This document shows, one piece after another, positions 8,747 to 17,893 of a stretch of 64,000 nucleotides of DNA (within the stretch, counting starts at the first letter, position 1; each line of letters begins with the position of its first letter). A program made the position numbers and the translations under genes. The stretch is from JAMLHH01 sp037189845 (GTDB lineage: Bacteria; Bacteroidota; Bacteroidia; Chitinophagales; JADIYW01): contig JBBCIS010000003.1 of the NCBI GenBank assembly GCA_037189845.1, positions 682,001-746,000 on the forward strand. The letters run 5' to 3'. The notes beneath the pieces were generated by a model that saw nothing but the letters and a program-made list of their open reading frames with translations, had not been told where the DNA came from and ran no database searches.

Positions 8747-10009
8747 TTAGTCTACATTAGTTTGTGGGGACAATTTTGCCAGACCCGGTATATTGGTCAC
8801 ACCATCTACAGAGATACCTTTTTTAGCGGTAGCTGTTTTAGGGTCAATGACATACACCGCAGGTTGAGCATCACTTGCAGTTACCCCGATATACGCTTTC
8901 CCGTTTGCAGCAAAAGGCCAGCCTGCATTATCAATCTGGTCAACAGCCGGGAATCCTGCTCTCACCCAATTGAAGCTTTTTGTACTCATTTTGACCACAG
9001 CAAATTGTGTAGCAGGATTTTGTCCTCCAGCAACGCCAGGATCATTGTACATTTCCAACAGGAAATAATCTTCCGTAATGTGGTAAACACGTTTGAAACG
9101 ATAGCCTCCGGACGCAGTTTCGATATCAAAATAATAACCAGCATCAAAATTATCTGCACCTTTTGCAATCAATAAAGCACCTGCTTTCCTGGTGGTATTA
9201 GCATTATGTGAACCGGAGAATACATAAGTGTTTCCGGATGCATCATTGGCAATGTGGGAATAACGTGCAGAACGGAATTCACCTGTTGAATAGCTGATAC
9301 GGTCATCCTTGTAAATTTTCTTTACGTTCATATTCACATCCAGTTTTGCGATATACACACTGTCCACACTTGCCCCAGGCTGACCTGCAGGAGCTGCCAG
9401 CTTGACACCTACCAGAAATTCACCGTTTCCTGCATCTACTGCACCGGAAAATTCAGCTGTTCTGTTGCCAATAAAATTTTCTGTAACGATAGTTTTTTCT
9501 GTAATTCTGTTGTTATCGGACATGTCAATCAGATAGAAAATTGCTCCGGTTTTTCCTTCGTCAGCACCGGTTAGTGTTCTGCCACTTCGGGAAGTTATCA
9601 GATATTTGTCAGCAGCACCGATGGTAGCAAATCCGACCGGTAGAATAAAATCCCCTGTTTCTTTGAGAACACCTTGTGAACTCAGCTGGTAGACAGATCC
9701 CGGGGCTGCATTCCCTTGCTGGTAATTGACTGCCAATACTGCAGCAGTACCATTATAGCCGTAGTGAGAGAAAGTTTTGTTATCCTCGATAGCTGTGCTG
9801 GTATTGACCAATGTATCCTTTTCCAAATCCTCCACCGTCATAAAATAAGTAGCGCCATCTGCTGTTGCAGCTATATAGTATCTGTCCTGCGGGTCTTCAC
9901 TGCCATTGCCTGTATCAACAACTTTAGGATCTTTACTGCAGCCTACAGCTGCTATTAAAGCCAATCCTACCATCCATGATCTGTTTTTCAGAATATTCAT
10001 TCTTTTCAT
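8747..10009 (-). CDS. DUF4374 surface lipoprotein, XusB-like siderophore binder
   Basis: A lipoprotein with lipobox ALIAAVGC, so Cys is the lipidated residue, followed by an acidic linker and a DUF4374 region that reads as a beta-propeller. I place the start at the ATG at 10009 (MKRMNILK), a normal SPII signal; an in-frame ATG at 10027 would only add six residues. From memory, XusB of the Bacteroides thetaiotaomicron Xus xenosiderophore system belongs to this group and binds ferric enterobactin at the cell surface. Its place directly after a TonB receptor gene (26 bases) fits the XusA-XusB pairing. The ligand here is unknown. There is no PepSY gene like XusC in the operon. Confidence 0.78.
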   Translation of the reverse strand: MKRMNILKNRSWMVGLALIAAVGCSKDPKVVDTGNGSEDPQDRYYIAATADGATYFMTVEDLEKDTLVNTSTAIEDNKTFSHYGYNGTAAVLAVNYQQGNAAPGSVYQLSSQGVLKETGDFILPVGFATIGAADKYLITSRSGRTLTGADEGKTGAIFYLIDMSDNNRITEKTIVTENFIGNRTAEFSGAVDAGNGEFLVGVKLAAPAGQPGASVDSVYIAKLDVNMNVKKIYKDDRISYSTGEFRSARYSHIANDASGNTYVFSGSHNANTTRKAGALLIAKGADNFDAGYYFDIETASGGYRFKRVYHITEDYFLLEMYNDPGVAGGQNPATQFAVVKMSTKSFNWVRAGFPAVDQIDNAGWPFAANGKAYIGVTASDAQPAVYVIDPKTATAKKGISVDGVTNIPGLAKLSPQTNVD

Positions 10010-10035
10010 CTTGTAATTGTTTAACATGAGTTTGA

Positions 10036-12438
10036 TTATTTATTTGGGTTGTTTTTCTTCAAAAAGTAATAGCGGAATTTTCCGTAGAAAGCTCTGCCTG
10101 GTTTCATCAGGCTGAAATTGTCATATAGCTCTTCGTTGGTGAAATTTTTGGCTTCAAACGTGAAATTATACCGGCCATTCTTCAGCATGAATGTCAGATT
10201 GAGATCATGAGAAATTTGTTTGGGGACAGTTAGCTTTTCTCCTCCCAGACTTTCCCATTTCAGGAAAAATTCTCCGACAAAATTCAGGCTGTAACTAACA
10301 CTCAGGACATTGCCCTTTCCCACCAGATTGTGTATATAATAGGAAGCGTCAGCATTGCCGAAAAAGTATGGAATATTAGGCATACGGTCATTATACTGTC
10401 TGTTGGCAGCAGTACCGGCAGCAGTGCGCAGCTTTTCTTTGTTCCGGAGGTCTTGATAGGTCATATTTCCGCCAATCATAAATTTATTTTTATAATAGTA
10501 GCGCGCTTCCACATCCACGCCTACATTGCGAACCGTCCCATGATTGACATTCACAACACCTCCGAATCGCTGCAAATCCAGCTTTCTGATAAAATCTTTG
10601 GTATTTCTGTAAAATCCGCTGACGTCTATATACAGCACGTTTTCTTTCTTAAAAGTTCTGTTCATAGTAGCCCCCAGATTGTAATTCATAGAGTTTTCTG
10701 CTCGCAGAGTACCGTTTCCGGATTCGGAAATCTCATCACCAAACAGTTCGTTGTCTGATGGCATTCTGTATGCTTTCTCAGCTGAAACCTTGAACTGAAA
10801 ATCTTTGAAGAAATAGGTCGTAGCAGCACCATAGCCGACAGTGTTGTAGCTGGCTTTGACTTCTATATAGTTGGGATGGGCCTCATCAAAGTTGTTATTT
10901 TCTCCCTGATTGCTGGGGCCAACTACTTTTTGATAATAATTTTTCACAAAAAGATTAGCATTCCAGCTACGGCTGTGTCTGTAACGATAAGAAAAGCCTA
11001 AAACGTTTTTCATACTCAACCTTCTCATTTTATCTAACTCTGAAAGTTCTTCAGGAGGCAGATTTGATGAGATTTTTCTGGCAGAGCCTGATTGGACATC
11101 ATTCAGTGCCAGTGAGTGTTTGTCGTTGATACTATAATTAATATTTAGTGTAGAGGAGTAATTAGAATTATTATAATCTGTTAATGTGTTGACGCCCGCA
11201 GATTCTCCTTTTACCGGGGATTTTGTGGCTTCTCCCAACCAGTTGTATCTGTAGGAAGCTGTGTCGATATTGTTTCTGTTACTGAAATTATAATTCCCGG
11301 TCAGTCTCACTGTCAATCCTTTCACAAACAAATCTCTTTTGTAATACTCCAGAGACGGAAGGAGTGTTTTTCCTTTTTGCGCTCTTTCTCCATACACCCA
11401 TTCTATATTGGTTGGAGATGTCTGAATTTCGTTATAGTCCTGACTTAGCGTTAGTCCAAAGAAAAGTCTGTCTGCCCAGGATTTATTGACTACACCTATT
11501 TTACTGACAATTCCTTCATTATGATAACCATCGTGGAATCTTTTGAACCATTTTTCTTCTTTCTCAAAGCTAAATCCATCGAATAAGCGAGCTTTGATTT
11601 TGTAACTATTATCAGAGAAATTCTGGTAAGCATTGACCTGAAAAGAAAATCCTTTTTTTGTGGTATGACCGACAACTACGTTAGTTCTGTGAGTATTGAA
11701 AGAACCATAAGAATAGGAAGCATCCACGAAAGTATTGGTTGTTCTGTTGGTCACAATATTGATAACACCTCCGATGGCATCAGCACCAAACTCAATAGGT
11801 ACAACACCCTTGTAAATTTCTATCCGTTCGGCAATTGAAACGGGTATATTGTTGAGCTGGAAAGCAGAACCTTGTCCCTGCAATGGCACGCCATCCATGA
11901 ATATTTTGACATGACGACCAGTAAAGCCATTCAGAGAGATATTGACATCCGAGCCAACACCACCTGCTTCACGGATTTTTACCCCGGAAGCTTTATCCAG
12001 CAAATGTGCTAAATCCAACGTGGAGTTATAATGGGATTTGGCATCTAATGCTACGACATTGAAAGGCGTTTCTCTGACTTCCTGGATGGCGGTTTTTCCA
12101 ACAACGACGACTTGTTCCAATAATGCAACATCTTCTGCCAGTGACGGAATCTCCATCCGGTTGGTTTCTCCTGCGGTGATACTTACAGTTTTACGGAAAG
12201 CAACGTAGCCAAGAGCAGAAATAACCAATTCATACTGTCCGGCAGGAGCTGTGATGGTAAAGTTTCCGTCTTTATCAGTAGCACTTCCGTATCTGGTATT
12301 GCTGAGAATTGCATTGGCGTATGAAATTGGATTTCCCTGTCCATCTTTTATCTTACCGGTCAGCTTTCCTGTTTGATTCTGGCAAAATGCCATGGCAGGA
12401 AAGAGAAAAAAGAACAGGATAAGTAGATATTGATTCAC
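10036..12438 (-). CDS. TonB-dependent outer-membrane siderophore receptor
   Basis: An 800-residue receptor. A signal peptide (residues 1-19, ending MAFCQ) is followed by a carboxypeptidase-D-like regulatory domain (GKLTGKIKDGQGNPISYANAIL, about 24-110), a plug domain (about 115-230, with VNISLNGFTGRHVKIFMDGV) and a 22-strand barrel ending in FYGKFRYYF. It should import a ferric siderophore or similar iron complex using TonB energy. It heads a five-gene leftward operon with a XusB-like lipoprotein and an iron-type binding protein, and is divergent from an AraC-family regulator. A TAATTTTG -7 box lies 33 bases upstream. Confidence 0.93.
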   Translation of the reverse strand: MNQYLLILFFFLFPAMAFCQNQTGKLTGKIKDGQGNPISYANAILSNTRYGSATDKDGNFTITAPAGQYELVISALGYVAFRKTVSITAGETNRMEIPSLAEDVALLEQVVVVGKTAIQEVRETPFNVVALDAKSHYNSTLDLAHLLDKASGVKIREAGGVGSDVNISLNGFTGRHVKIFMDGVPLQGQGSAFQLNNIPVSIAERIEIYKGVVPIEFGADAIGGVINIVTNRTTNTFVDASYSYGSFNTHRTNVVVGHTTKKGFSFQVNAYQNFSDNSYKIKARLFDGFSFEKEEKWFKRFHDGYHNEGIVSKIGVVNKSWADRLFFGLTLSQDYNEIQTSPTNIEWVYGERAQKGKTLLPSLEYYKRDLFVKGLTVRLTGNYNFSNRNNIDTASYRYNWLGEATKSPVKGESAGVNTLTDYNNSNYSSTLNINYSINDKHSLALNDVQSGSARKISSNLPPEELSELDKMRRLSMKNVLGFSYRYRHSRSWNANLFVKNYYQKVVGPSNQGENNNFDEAHPNYIEVKASYNTVGYGAATTYFFKDFQFKVSAEKAYRMPSDNELFGDEISESGNGTLRAENSMNYNLGATMNRTFKKENVLYIDVSGFYRNTKDFIRKLDLQRFGGVVNVNHGTVRNVGVDVEARYYYKNKFMIGGNMTYQDLRNKEKLRTAAGTAANRQYNDRMPNIPYFFGNADASYYIHNLVGKGNVLSVSYSLNFVGEFFLKWESLGGEKLTVPKQISHDLNLTFMLKNGRYNFTFEAKNFTNEELYDNFSLMKPGRAFYGKFRYYFLKKNNPNK

Positions 12439-12470
12439 TGAATATTATTTAGACTGAATTTAAATTGCGA

Positions 12471-12478
12471 CAAAATTA
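12471..12478 (-). promoter_or_regulatory. -7 promoter box of the iron-uptake operon
   Basis: Reading leftward the sequence is TAATTTTG, a full match to the Bacteroidota -7 consensus TAnnTTTG, 33 bases before the receptor ATG. I could not find a convincing TTG -33 element at the expected distance, as often happens with activator-dependent promoters. Confidence 0.4.
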
Positions 12479-12549
12479 GAGTCTGAGTTTTTTCTGTTGT
12501 AACGGAAAAAGGATTAAAAATCATGGTTTTAGGATTGACGGGTAGCTTT

Positions 12550-12580
12550 TCGACCAAACCAGAATCAGCATCGACCAAAC
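12550..12580. promoter_or_regulatory. direct-repeat operator for the AraC-family regulator
   Basis: The 10-base sequence TCGACCAAAC occurs perfectly at 12550-12559 and 12571-12580. Start-to-start distance is 21 bases, two helical turns, the usual geometry for a dimer of AraC-family proteins. It sits between the divergent receptor operon and the AraC gene, about 70 bases upstream of the receptor -7 box and 45 bases before the regulator start at 12625. Binding by the neighbouring regulator is inferred. Confidence 0.7.
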
Positions 12581-12624
12581 TTTTTTTTACACGTTTTAAA
12601 CCTTGCATTTTTGCGCTGTTTAGA

Positions 12625-13626
12625 ATGATTAAAAATAATGTGGTGAGTGAAAAAGGGATTTTGATCAGGATATCTCAACCGGGAGAAACCGAAAAATCAT
12701 GGGTGGAGATGGAGCTTCCGATAGAGAAGCATGAGCATGCAGGTATAGAATATATACAGGATGAAATTGTCAGAGACCAGGGAAAAATAGTTATAAAGAG
12801 ATGGATGATGCCAGGTTTCTGTATGTTGTATGAGGAATTGGATGCAAAAGCTGAGTCAGGGTCAGAAATACATATTTCGGGTACTCATATTTCCATGATA
12901 TGCAGCAGTAACAGTATTCATGAAAATATCAGTGGAGGTATATCTACACCGGAATACCTTGCCGGAATAGTAAATCTCCAAAAGGCAGAGGAGTTGGTTA
13001 TACCCGCATTGGTAAGTGAAAACAACCGCATAACTCTTATTTTTTCCGGGCCATTTCTTTCCGGACTGCTAAAAACAGAGGACTGGGCAAAAAGGCACAT
13101 CTTGTCTGACCTGATTCATACCGGGTCTGAAAAAGCGTATCAGTACTTTCTCGAATTGCCCATCAGGCATATTTTAGACTCATTGATGAATAAAGACTTT
13201 TCTCCTTCTGAGAAAAGATACTATTTCGAGCTAAAGCTAAAAGAATTGTTCTTTGTACTGCATCTGCAGCCTGAAATATCGTATGAAGAATCACCTGTGC
13301 CGGAAGAAATCAAAAAGAAGCTGATTGCGGCAAAAGCTTATCTTCTGGCCAACTATCATACAGCTCCGACTATCAAACAACTGTCAAGAATAATATCATT
13401 GAATGAATTCAAGCTCAAGCAGTATTTTAAGATGCTGTTTGGTGTCACTATAAAATCTTACACAATAAAAATTCGTATGGACGAAGCCAGAAATCTCCTC
13501 TGGAATCACCACAGTGTCAATGATGTCACAGCGCGGTTGGGATATAAAAATGTATCACACTTCATCCTGATTTTCAAAAGAACATTCGGTGTCACACCGG
13601 GACAAATGGTTGACAGACAAGGCTGA
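12625..13626 (+). CDS. AraC-family (PchR-like) transcriptional regulator
   Basis: A regulator of about 333 residues with two helix-turn-helix motifs at the C-terminus: APTIKQLSRIISLNEFKLKQ, then SVNDVTARLGYKNVSHFILI with TFGVTPGQM, the AraC signature. The N-terminal 200 residues would sense the effector. It resembles PchR-type regulators that control siderophore uptake. An ATG at 12523 would add 34 residues, but that stretch overlaps the direct-repeat operator and has odd composition, so 12625 is preferred. It is divergent from the TonB receptor operon and probably activates it when the cognate ferric siderophore is present. Confidence 0.85.
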   Translation: MIKNNVVSEKGILIRISQPGETEKSWVEMELPIEKHEHAGIEYIQDEIVRDQGKIVIKRWMMPGFCMLYEELDAKAESGSEIHISGTHISMICSSNSIHENISGGISTPEYLAGIVNLQKAEELVIPALVSENNRITLIFSGPFLSGLLKTEDWAKRHILSDLIHTGSEKAYQYFLELPIRHILDSLMNKDFSPSEKRYYFELKLKELFFVLHLQPEISYEESPVPEEIKKKLIAAKAYLLANYHTAPTIKQLSRIISLNEFKLKQYFKMLFGVTIKSYTIKIRMDEARNLLWNHHSVNDVTARLGYKNVSHFILIFKRTFGVTPGQMVDRQG

Positions 13627-13684
13627 ATTTTAAATTCCTAAGTTACAAAAGAGTAGCAGAGAAAGACTTTTAATAGCTTATCAG

Positions 13685-14416
13685 CTATCTAATCAATCCG
13701 GAGAATACCGAATGCAGAGCACCCTTATATTGTTCGCCGATATTTATTTCCAGATGGTCTATCCAAAGGCTGTTCGTAGCCAATGATGTTATTGCATCCA
13801 ATGCCACAATATAGGATTTCTGTACTCTCTGAAATCTGCTTTGCGGCAATTTCTCAGAAAGAGATTTTAATGTTGCCAGCGTGACAATCGTTTTTTCAGA
13901 AGTTTTCAGATGTATGGTGACATAATCTTTTAATCCCTGAATATACTTGATGTCATCCCAGGCAATTTTGACTTGCTGATAACCGCATCTGACATACAGG
14001 GCTTCGTCCTGCAAGAGTTTCGGAGTCTGAAAACTGGATAGCGTTTCGAAATGTTTTTTTGCTTTGTTGGCAGAAACCAGAAAATCTTCATACTCAAAAG
14101 GCTTCAGCAGATAATCCAGCGCTTCTACCTGATAACTCTCTACAGCAAATTGATTATGAGCAGTTGTAAAAACAATTTTGGGTGGTATTGGCCGGTCGAT
14201 TTCTTTCAGTGCCCGTGCGATTTCGATACCATTGATACCCGGCATGTGAATATCCAGAAACAATAAATGAAAATCAAGCTTCATGAGCTTCTCAATAATG
14301 CCGGAAGAAGTATCGTAGGATTGAACTAAATGTAAGAAGGGAGTCTTTTGGATAAAAGAATTAATCAGACCCTGTGCAAGCGGTTCGTCATCTATGGATA
14401 TACAGTTCAATATCAT
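13685..14416 (-). CDS. LytTR-type response regulator
   Basis: A 243-residue response regulator of the LytR/AlgR type. The receiver domain has acidic residues at ISIDDEP (about 7-13), the phosphoacceptor in LLFLDIHMPG (Asp near 55) and the conserved Thr/Lys positions (FTTAH, LLKPF). The LytTR DNA-binding domain occupies about 140-243 (ALYVRCGYQQVKIAWDDIKYI onward). It begins within the last four bases of the histidine kinase gene (ATGA overlap), so the two are translationally coupled and form one signalling pair. The target genes are not apparent from the sequence. Confidence 0.92.
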   Translation of the reverse strand: MILNCISIDDEPLAQGLINSFIQKTPFLHLVQSYDTSSGIIEKLMKLDFHLLFLDIHMPGINGIEIARALKEIDRPIPPKIVFTTAHNQFAVESYQVEALDYLLKPFEYEDFLVSANKAKKHFETLSSFQTPKLLQDEALYVRCGYQQVKIAWDDIKYIQGLKDYVTIHLKTSEKTIVTLATLKSLSEKLPQSRFQRVQKSYIVALDAITSLATNSLWIDHLEINIGEQYKGALHSVFSGLIR

Positions 14417-15471
14417 GTCAGTTGCAGGGTTAGTCTTAATTCAAATTCATTGCTAACTGTGTCGGTATGAGCGGATATCTGATACTTATTGGGATAAAGC
14501 AGCTCCAGGCGTCTTTGTGTATTCTGCATGCCTATTCCCGTAGAACCCTCGTTCATCATTGGTTGAGAGACAGAAGCAATCTTGTTTTTTGTGGTCAGAG
14601 ACAATGTGTTTTCTGTCTGTTGAATGGAGATAAACATTTTACCTTCTCCTTCTTCAAGTATACCGTGCTTAAAGACGTTTTCTATGTAGCACATCAGAAT
14701 CATCGGTGCAATATTCTGATGATGGGTTTGTTCGGGCAATTCTAATTCTATGTCGATTTTATCGTTGACCCTGAGCCTCATAATGTTGACATAGTCTCTG
14801 ATAAAAGCCAGTTCTTTATCGACAGTCGTTTCACCACTTTGTATCTCGTATAACTGATATCGCAACAGACGGGAAACCTGAGCGAGTGCTTTTCGGGAAG
14901 CCTCACCATCTACATAGCTGAGCGCATAAACTGTATTCAGTGTGTTGAACAAAAAATGCGGATGAATCTGTGCACGCAATGCCGAAAGCTCTGTCTGAAT
15001 TTTTTCCCGTTCCAAAAGCTCTAACTTTTTACTGTCAGAGCTCCATTTGCTCATAATGGCCAAGAGGGTACTGATGCCTAATACAATAAGTGTAGTCCAT
15101 GTAGCAAACCTGTCAAGGTACAGTTTATGCCATAAAGAGGGAATATTAGCAAAAGGTAATTTAGTATGTAAATCGAGCATTCTGGACACGAATGTCATGA
15201 AAAAGGCTGCCAGCAAAGTGAATAAAATGATAGCTACCAGAAACTGAATGTACTTTTTCCTTAAAAGTAGTTTTGGGACAAGAACTAAAGAATTAAAATA
15301 AAAAGCTGTGAGAATGACTCCTAAGTGCACAACTTGCTTCGTAATAAATTCCGGTGGCCAATTTACCTCTTTCTTCAGTGTATGCGGATAACTAAGTAGC
15401 AAAAAAGCCATCAGAGACCATATCAGTACATGGAGAAAAAATCTTGAATATTTATACTTCTTTGTCTGCAT
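14413..15471 (-). CDS. LytS-like membrane sensor histidine kinase (His_kinase family)
   Basis: A 352-residue kinase. Four membrane segments occupy about residues 1-145, followed by a short coiled linker (KLELLEREKIQTELSALRAQ), the phosphoacceptor region IHPHFLFNTLNT near 170 and an ATPase domain with the N-box (MILMCYIENVFKHG) and G-box (GSTGIGMQNTQRRL). This is the His_kinase/HATPase_c_5 type that pairs with LytTR regulators. It has no large extracytoplasmic sensor domain, so the signal may be within the membrane. It forms a two-gene leftward operon with the regulator. Confidence 0.92.
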   Translation of the reverse strand: MQTKKYKYSRFFLHVLIWSLMAFLLLSYPHTLKKEVNWPPEFITKQVVHLGVILTAFYFNSLVLVPKLLLRKKYIQFLVAIILFTLLAAFFMTFVSRMLDLHTKLPFANIPSLWHKLYLDRFATWTTLIVLGISTLLAIMSKWSSDSKKLELLEREKIQTELSALRAQIHPHFLFNTLNTVYALSYVDGEASRKALAQVSRLLRYQLYEIQSGETTVDKELAFIRDYVNIMRLRVNDKIDIELELPEQTHHQNIAPMILMCYIENVFKHGILEEGEGKMFISIQQTENTLSLTTKNKIASVSQPMMNEGSTGIGMQNTQRRLELLYPNKYQISAHTDTVSNEFELRLTLQLT

Positions 15472-15819
15472 CTGAATTCGCCTTCACTCAGAGAATGGGA
15501 TTAGAAGGGGGTGTCTTCTGTTTAAAATCATTCTAAGCTATGAAAAAATGAGTGAGTATGTCTTTTACTCTCAGAAATGCTATCCTCTGCATTCAGATTA
15601 TGACACTATTCATACAATTGGGAAACAGCTTTTGGCCTGGTATAGCATTCCTCATAGTTCAATATTTTTTAATTAATGAACGGAGGCTTTGGAAACTCTT
15701 TTCTTTATGTTAATCCCAAGGTAGCGAGGTTTTTAAAAGAATGATGCATTTATCAGATTGAATACTTATTTTTACAACTTAATTACATCCAATATTTTAT
15801 TGGTAAAAGACTTCTCCAT
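15472..15819. other. intergenic region between divergent genes; nothing identified
   Basis: These 348 bases separate the leftward kinase operon from the rightward DUF4290-murA pair and should contain both promoters. I see no open frame of note, no hairpin followed by a T run, and no box I can name with confidence. Confidence 0.5.
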
Positions 15820-16494
15820 ATGAATTATAATACAAAACGAGAAGCGATCATCATGAAAGAGTATGGTCGTAGCTTACAGCGTTATGTAGATTTTGCTAAA
15901 AAATTACCTTCCAAAGAACAAAGACAGTCTGCTGCTGAAAGCATTGTCAATATGATGTCGATCCTTAATCCTCAGTTGAAGCATACTCAGGATTACAAGC
16001 AAAAACTCTGGAGCCAACTGTTTATCATGGCTAATTTTGAGCTGGATGTAGAAGCTCCGTATCCTGTTCCAACTAATGAGCAGGAAGCCTATATTGCTCC
16101 TACTTCTATTCCTTATCCGCGCTCTAATATCAGAATGAAACATTACGGAAAAAATGTAGAAACGCTGATTAAGAAAGTAGTTGAGCTGGAAGACCCTCAA
16201 CAAAAAGATGAACTGGTACAACTGGTTGCCAATTTCATGAAAATGTCTTACAAAAACTGGAGTAATGAGGAAGTGAACAATGATCTGATCAGAGAAGATC
16301 TTAGAACACTTTCCAGAGGCGGGCTGGTCATCAGTGACGACATGCATATAGAAATTACAGCACCTACAGGAGGCCACCAGAGCAGTAACAAAAGAAGGAA
16401 TACACAGAACAAAAACAGAAATAATTCTTCCTATCCAAGGAATAACAATAACAGAAACAATAATAAAAATAACAACAACAAGCGTTTCAGATAG
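15820..16494 (+). CDS. DUF4290 domain protein upstream of murA
   Basis: A 224-residue protein matching DUF4290, a family of unknown function found in Bacteroidota and typically located just before murA. The conserved part is about residues 1-175, including EYGRSLQRYVDFAKKLPSKE and the segment with SNIRMKHYGKN. There is no signal peptide or membrane segment. The last 40 residues are a low-complexity tail of Asn, Arg and Lys, basic and probably disordered, which could bind RNA or other anionic partners. Only two bases separate its stop from the murA start, so the two are coupled; a role in cell-wall synthesis is inferred from that. Confidence 0.85.
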   Translation: MNYNTKREAIIMKEYGRSLQRYVDFAKKLPSKEQRQSAAESIVNMMSILNPQLKHTQDYKQKLWSQLFIMANFELDVEAPYPVPTNEQEAYIAPTSIPYPRSNIRMKHYGKNVETLIKKVVELEDPQQKDELVQLVANFMKMSYKNWSNEEVNNDLIREDLRTLSRGGLVISDDMHIEITAPTGGHQSSNKRRNTQNKNRNNSSYPRNNNNRNNNKNNNNKRFR

Positions 16495-16496
16495 TC

Positions 16497-17807
16497 ATGA
16501 TAAAAGATGCCTTTGAAGTACATGGTGGTAACAGACTAAAGGGGGAAATTCGTCCTCAGGGTGCTAAAAACGAAGCCCTTCAAATTATTTCAGCTGTACT
16601 ACTAACAGACGAGGACATTACGATTCATAATATTCCCGATATCAGAGATGTCAATTTTCTGATTGAGCTCCTTTATAATATGGGAGTAAGAATAACGAAA
16701 CTGTCTGTTGACTCTTATACTTTCAATGCTTCCGGGGTAGATCCGGATATTGTTCTTTCCGAAGAATTCAAAGCCAAAGCCGCCAATCTTCGCGGATCTA
16801 TTATGATATTAGGTCCACTTTTGACCAGATTCGGAAGGGCGCACATGCCAATGCCGGGCGGAGACAAAATAGGCAGAAGAAGACTGGATACTCACTTTCA
16901 GGGCTTTACAGAGCTTGGTGCAGATTTCACTTATGACAAAAATGAAAATTTCTATTCGCTCAGAGCTGAAAAACTGACGGGTAAATTTATACATCTGGAA
17001 GAGCCATCTGTAACAGGCACCGCCAATATCGTTATGGCAGCAGTACTTGCAGAAGGGATTACAACTATCTACAATGCCGCTTGTGAACCATATCTTCAAC
17101 AGCTTTGTCTGATGCTGAACCGCATGGGTGCAAAAATTTCCGGCATTGCTTCTAACAGACTTTCTATTGAAGGAGTTAAAAAGCTCAACGGAACTGAGCA
17201 CACTATGCTTCCGGATATGATAGAAGTAGGAAGTTTTATCGGTATGGCTGCAATGACCCAATCTGAGATTACGATTAAAGATTGCAGGATTGATATGCTG
17301 GGTCTGTTACCTAATACCTTCAAGAAACTCGGTATACAGATGGAGTACCGGGGCGATGATATCTTTATTCCGGCTCAGGAACATTATGAGATAGATACTT
17401 TCATCGACGGATCTATTCTGACTATTTATGATGCACCGTGGCCCGGATTGACACCTGATATTCTTTCCGTGCTTCTTGTCACTGCCAGTCAGGCAAAAGG
17501 CAGTGTTTTAATACATCAGAAGATGTTTGAGAGCCGCTTGTTCTTCGTTGATAAGCTGATAGACATGGGTGCAAAAATTATTCTTTGCGATCCCCACAGA
17601 GCTACCATTATTGGTATAGACAAAGCTTATTCTTTAAGAGGTATCAATATGACGTCTCCTGATATCAGAGCTGGAGTAGCACTTCTAATCGCTGCTCTTT
17701 CTGCTGAAGGAAAAAGTACTATCCTGAATGCACATCAAATTGATAGAGGATATCAGCAGATAGATGAAAGGCTGAGGGCAATAGGGGCGGATATTGTAAG
17801 AAAGTAG
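16497..17807 (+). CDS. murA: UDP-N-acetylglucosamine 1-carboxyvinyltransferase
   Basis: MurA transfers enolpyruvate from PEP to UDP-GlcNAc, the first committed step of peptidoglycan synthesis, in the cytosol. At 436 residues it has the usual length, with the family signatures GAKNEALQI (Lys24, Asn25), LRGSIMILGPLL, TGTANIVMAAVLAEG and DIRAGVALLIAALSA. The catalytic-loop Cys of E. coli (Cys115, in PGGC) is Asp here: PGGDKIGRRR with Asp123, codon 16863-16865. Such Asp variants are active and insensitive to fosfomycin, since the drug alkylates the Cys. It is coupled to the DUF4290 gene upstream. Confidence 0.96.
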   Translation: MIKDAFEVHGGNRLKGEIRPQGAKNEALQIISAVLLTDEDITIHNIPDIRDVNFLIELLYNMGVRITKLSVDSYTFNASGVDPDIVLSEEFKAKAANLRGSIMILGPLLTRFGRAHMPMPGGDKIGRRRLDTHFQGFTELGADFTYDKNENFYSLRAEKLTGKFIHLEEPSVTGTANIVMAAVLAEGITTIYNAACEPYLQQLCLMLNRMGAKISGIASNRLSIEGVKKLNGTEHTMLPDMIEVGSFIGMAAMTQSEITIKDCRIDMLGLLPNTFKKLGIQMEYRGDDIFIPAQEHYEIDTFIDGSILTIYDAPWPGLTPDILSVLLVTASQAKGSVLIHQKMFESRLFFVDKLIDMGAKIILCDPHRATIIGIDKAYSLRGINMTSPDIRAGVALLIAALSAEGKSTILNAHQIDRGYQQIDERLRAIGADIVRK

Positions 17808-17893
17808 GTCTCGAACAACACTTCACAGTTCGATTTTACTCAATGATCTCCACAATCAACGTTAGCATCACACATTCATGCGCACACCAGCAC

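Noticed and set aside
8762..9175. A rightward 137-codon frame opposite the DUF4374 gene
   Set aside because: It is a shadow of the DUF4374 coding sequence with no family resemblance and no promoter-like DNA.
12523..12624. An N-terminal extension of the AraC regulator
   Set aside because: This stretch contains the perfect direct-repeat operator and a run of T, so it is more likely regulatory DNA than coding sequence.
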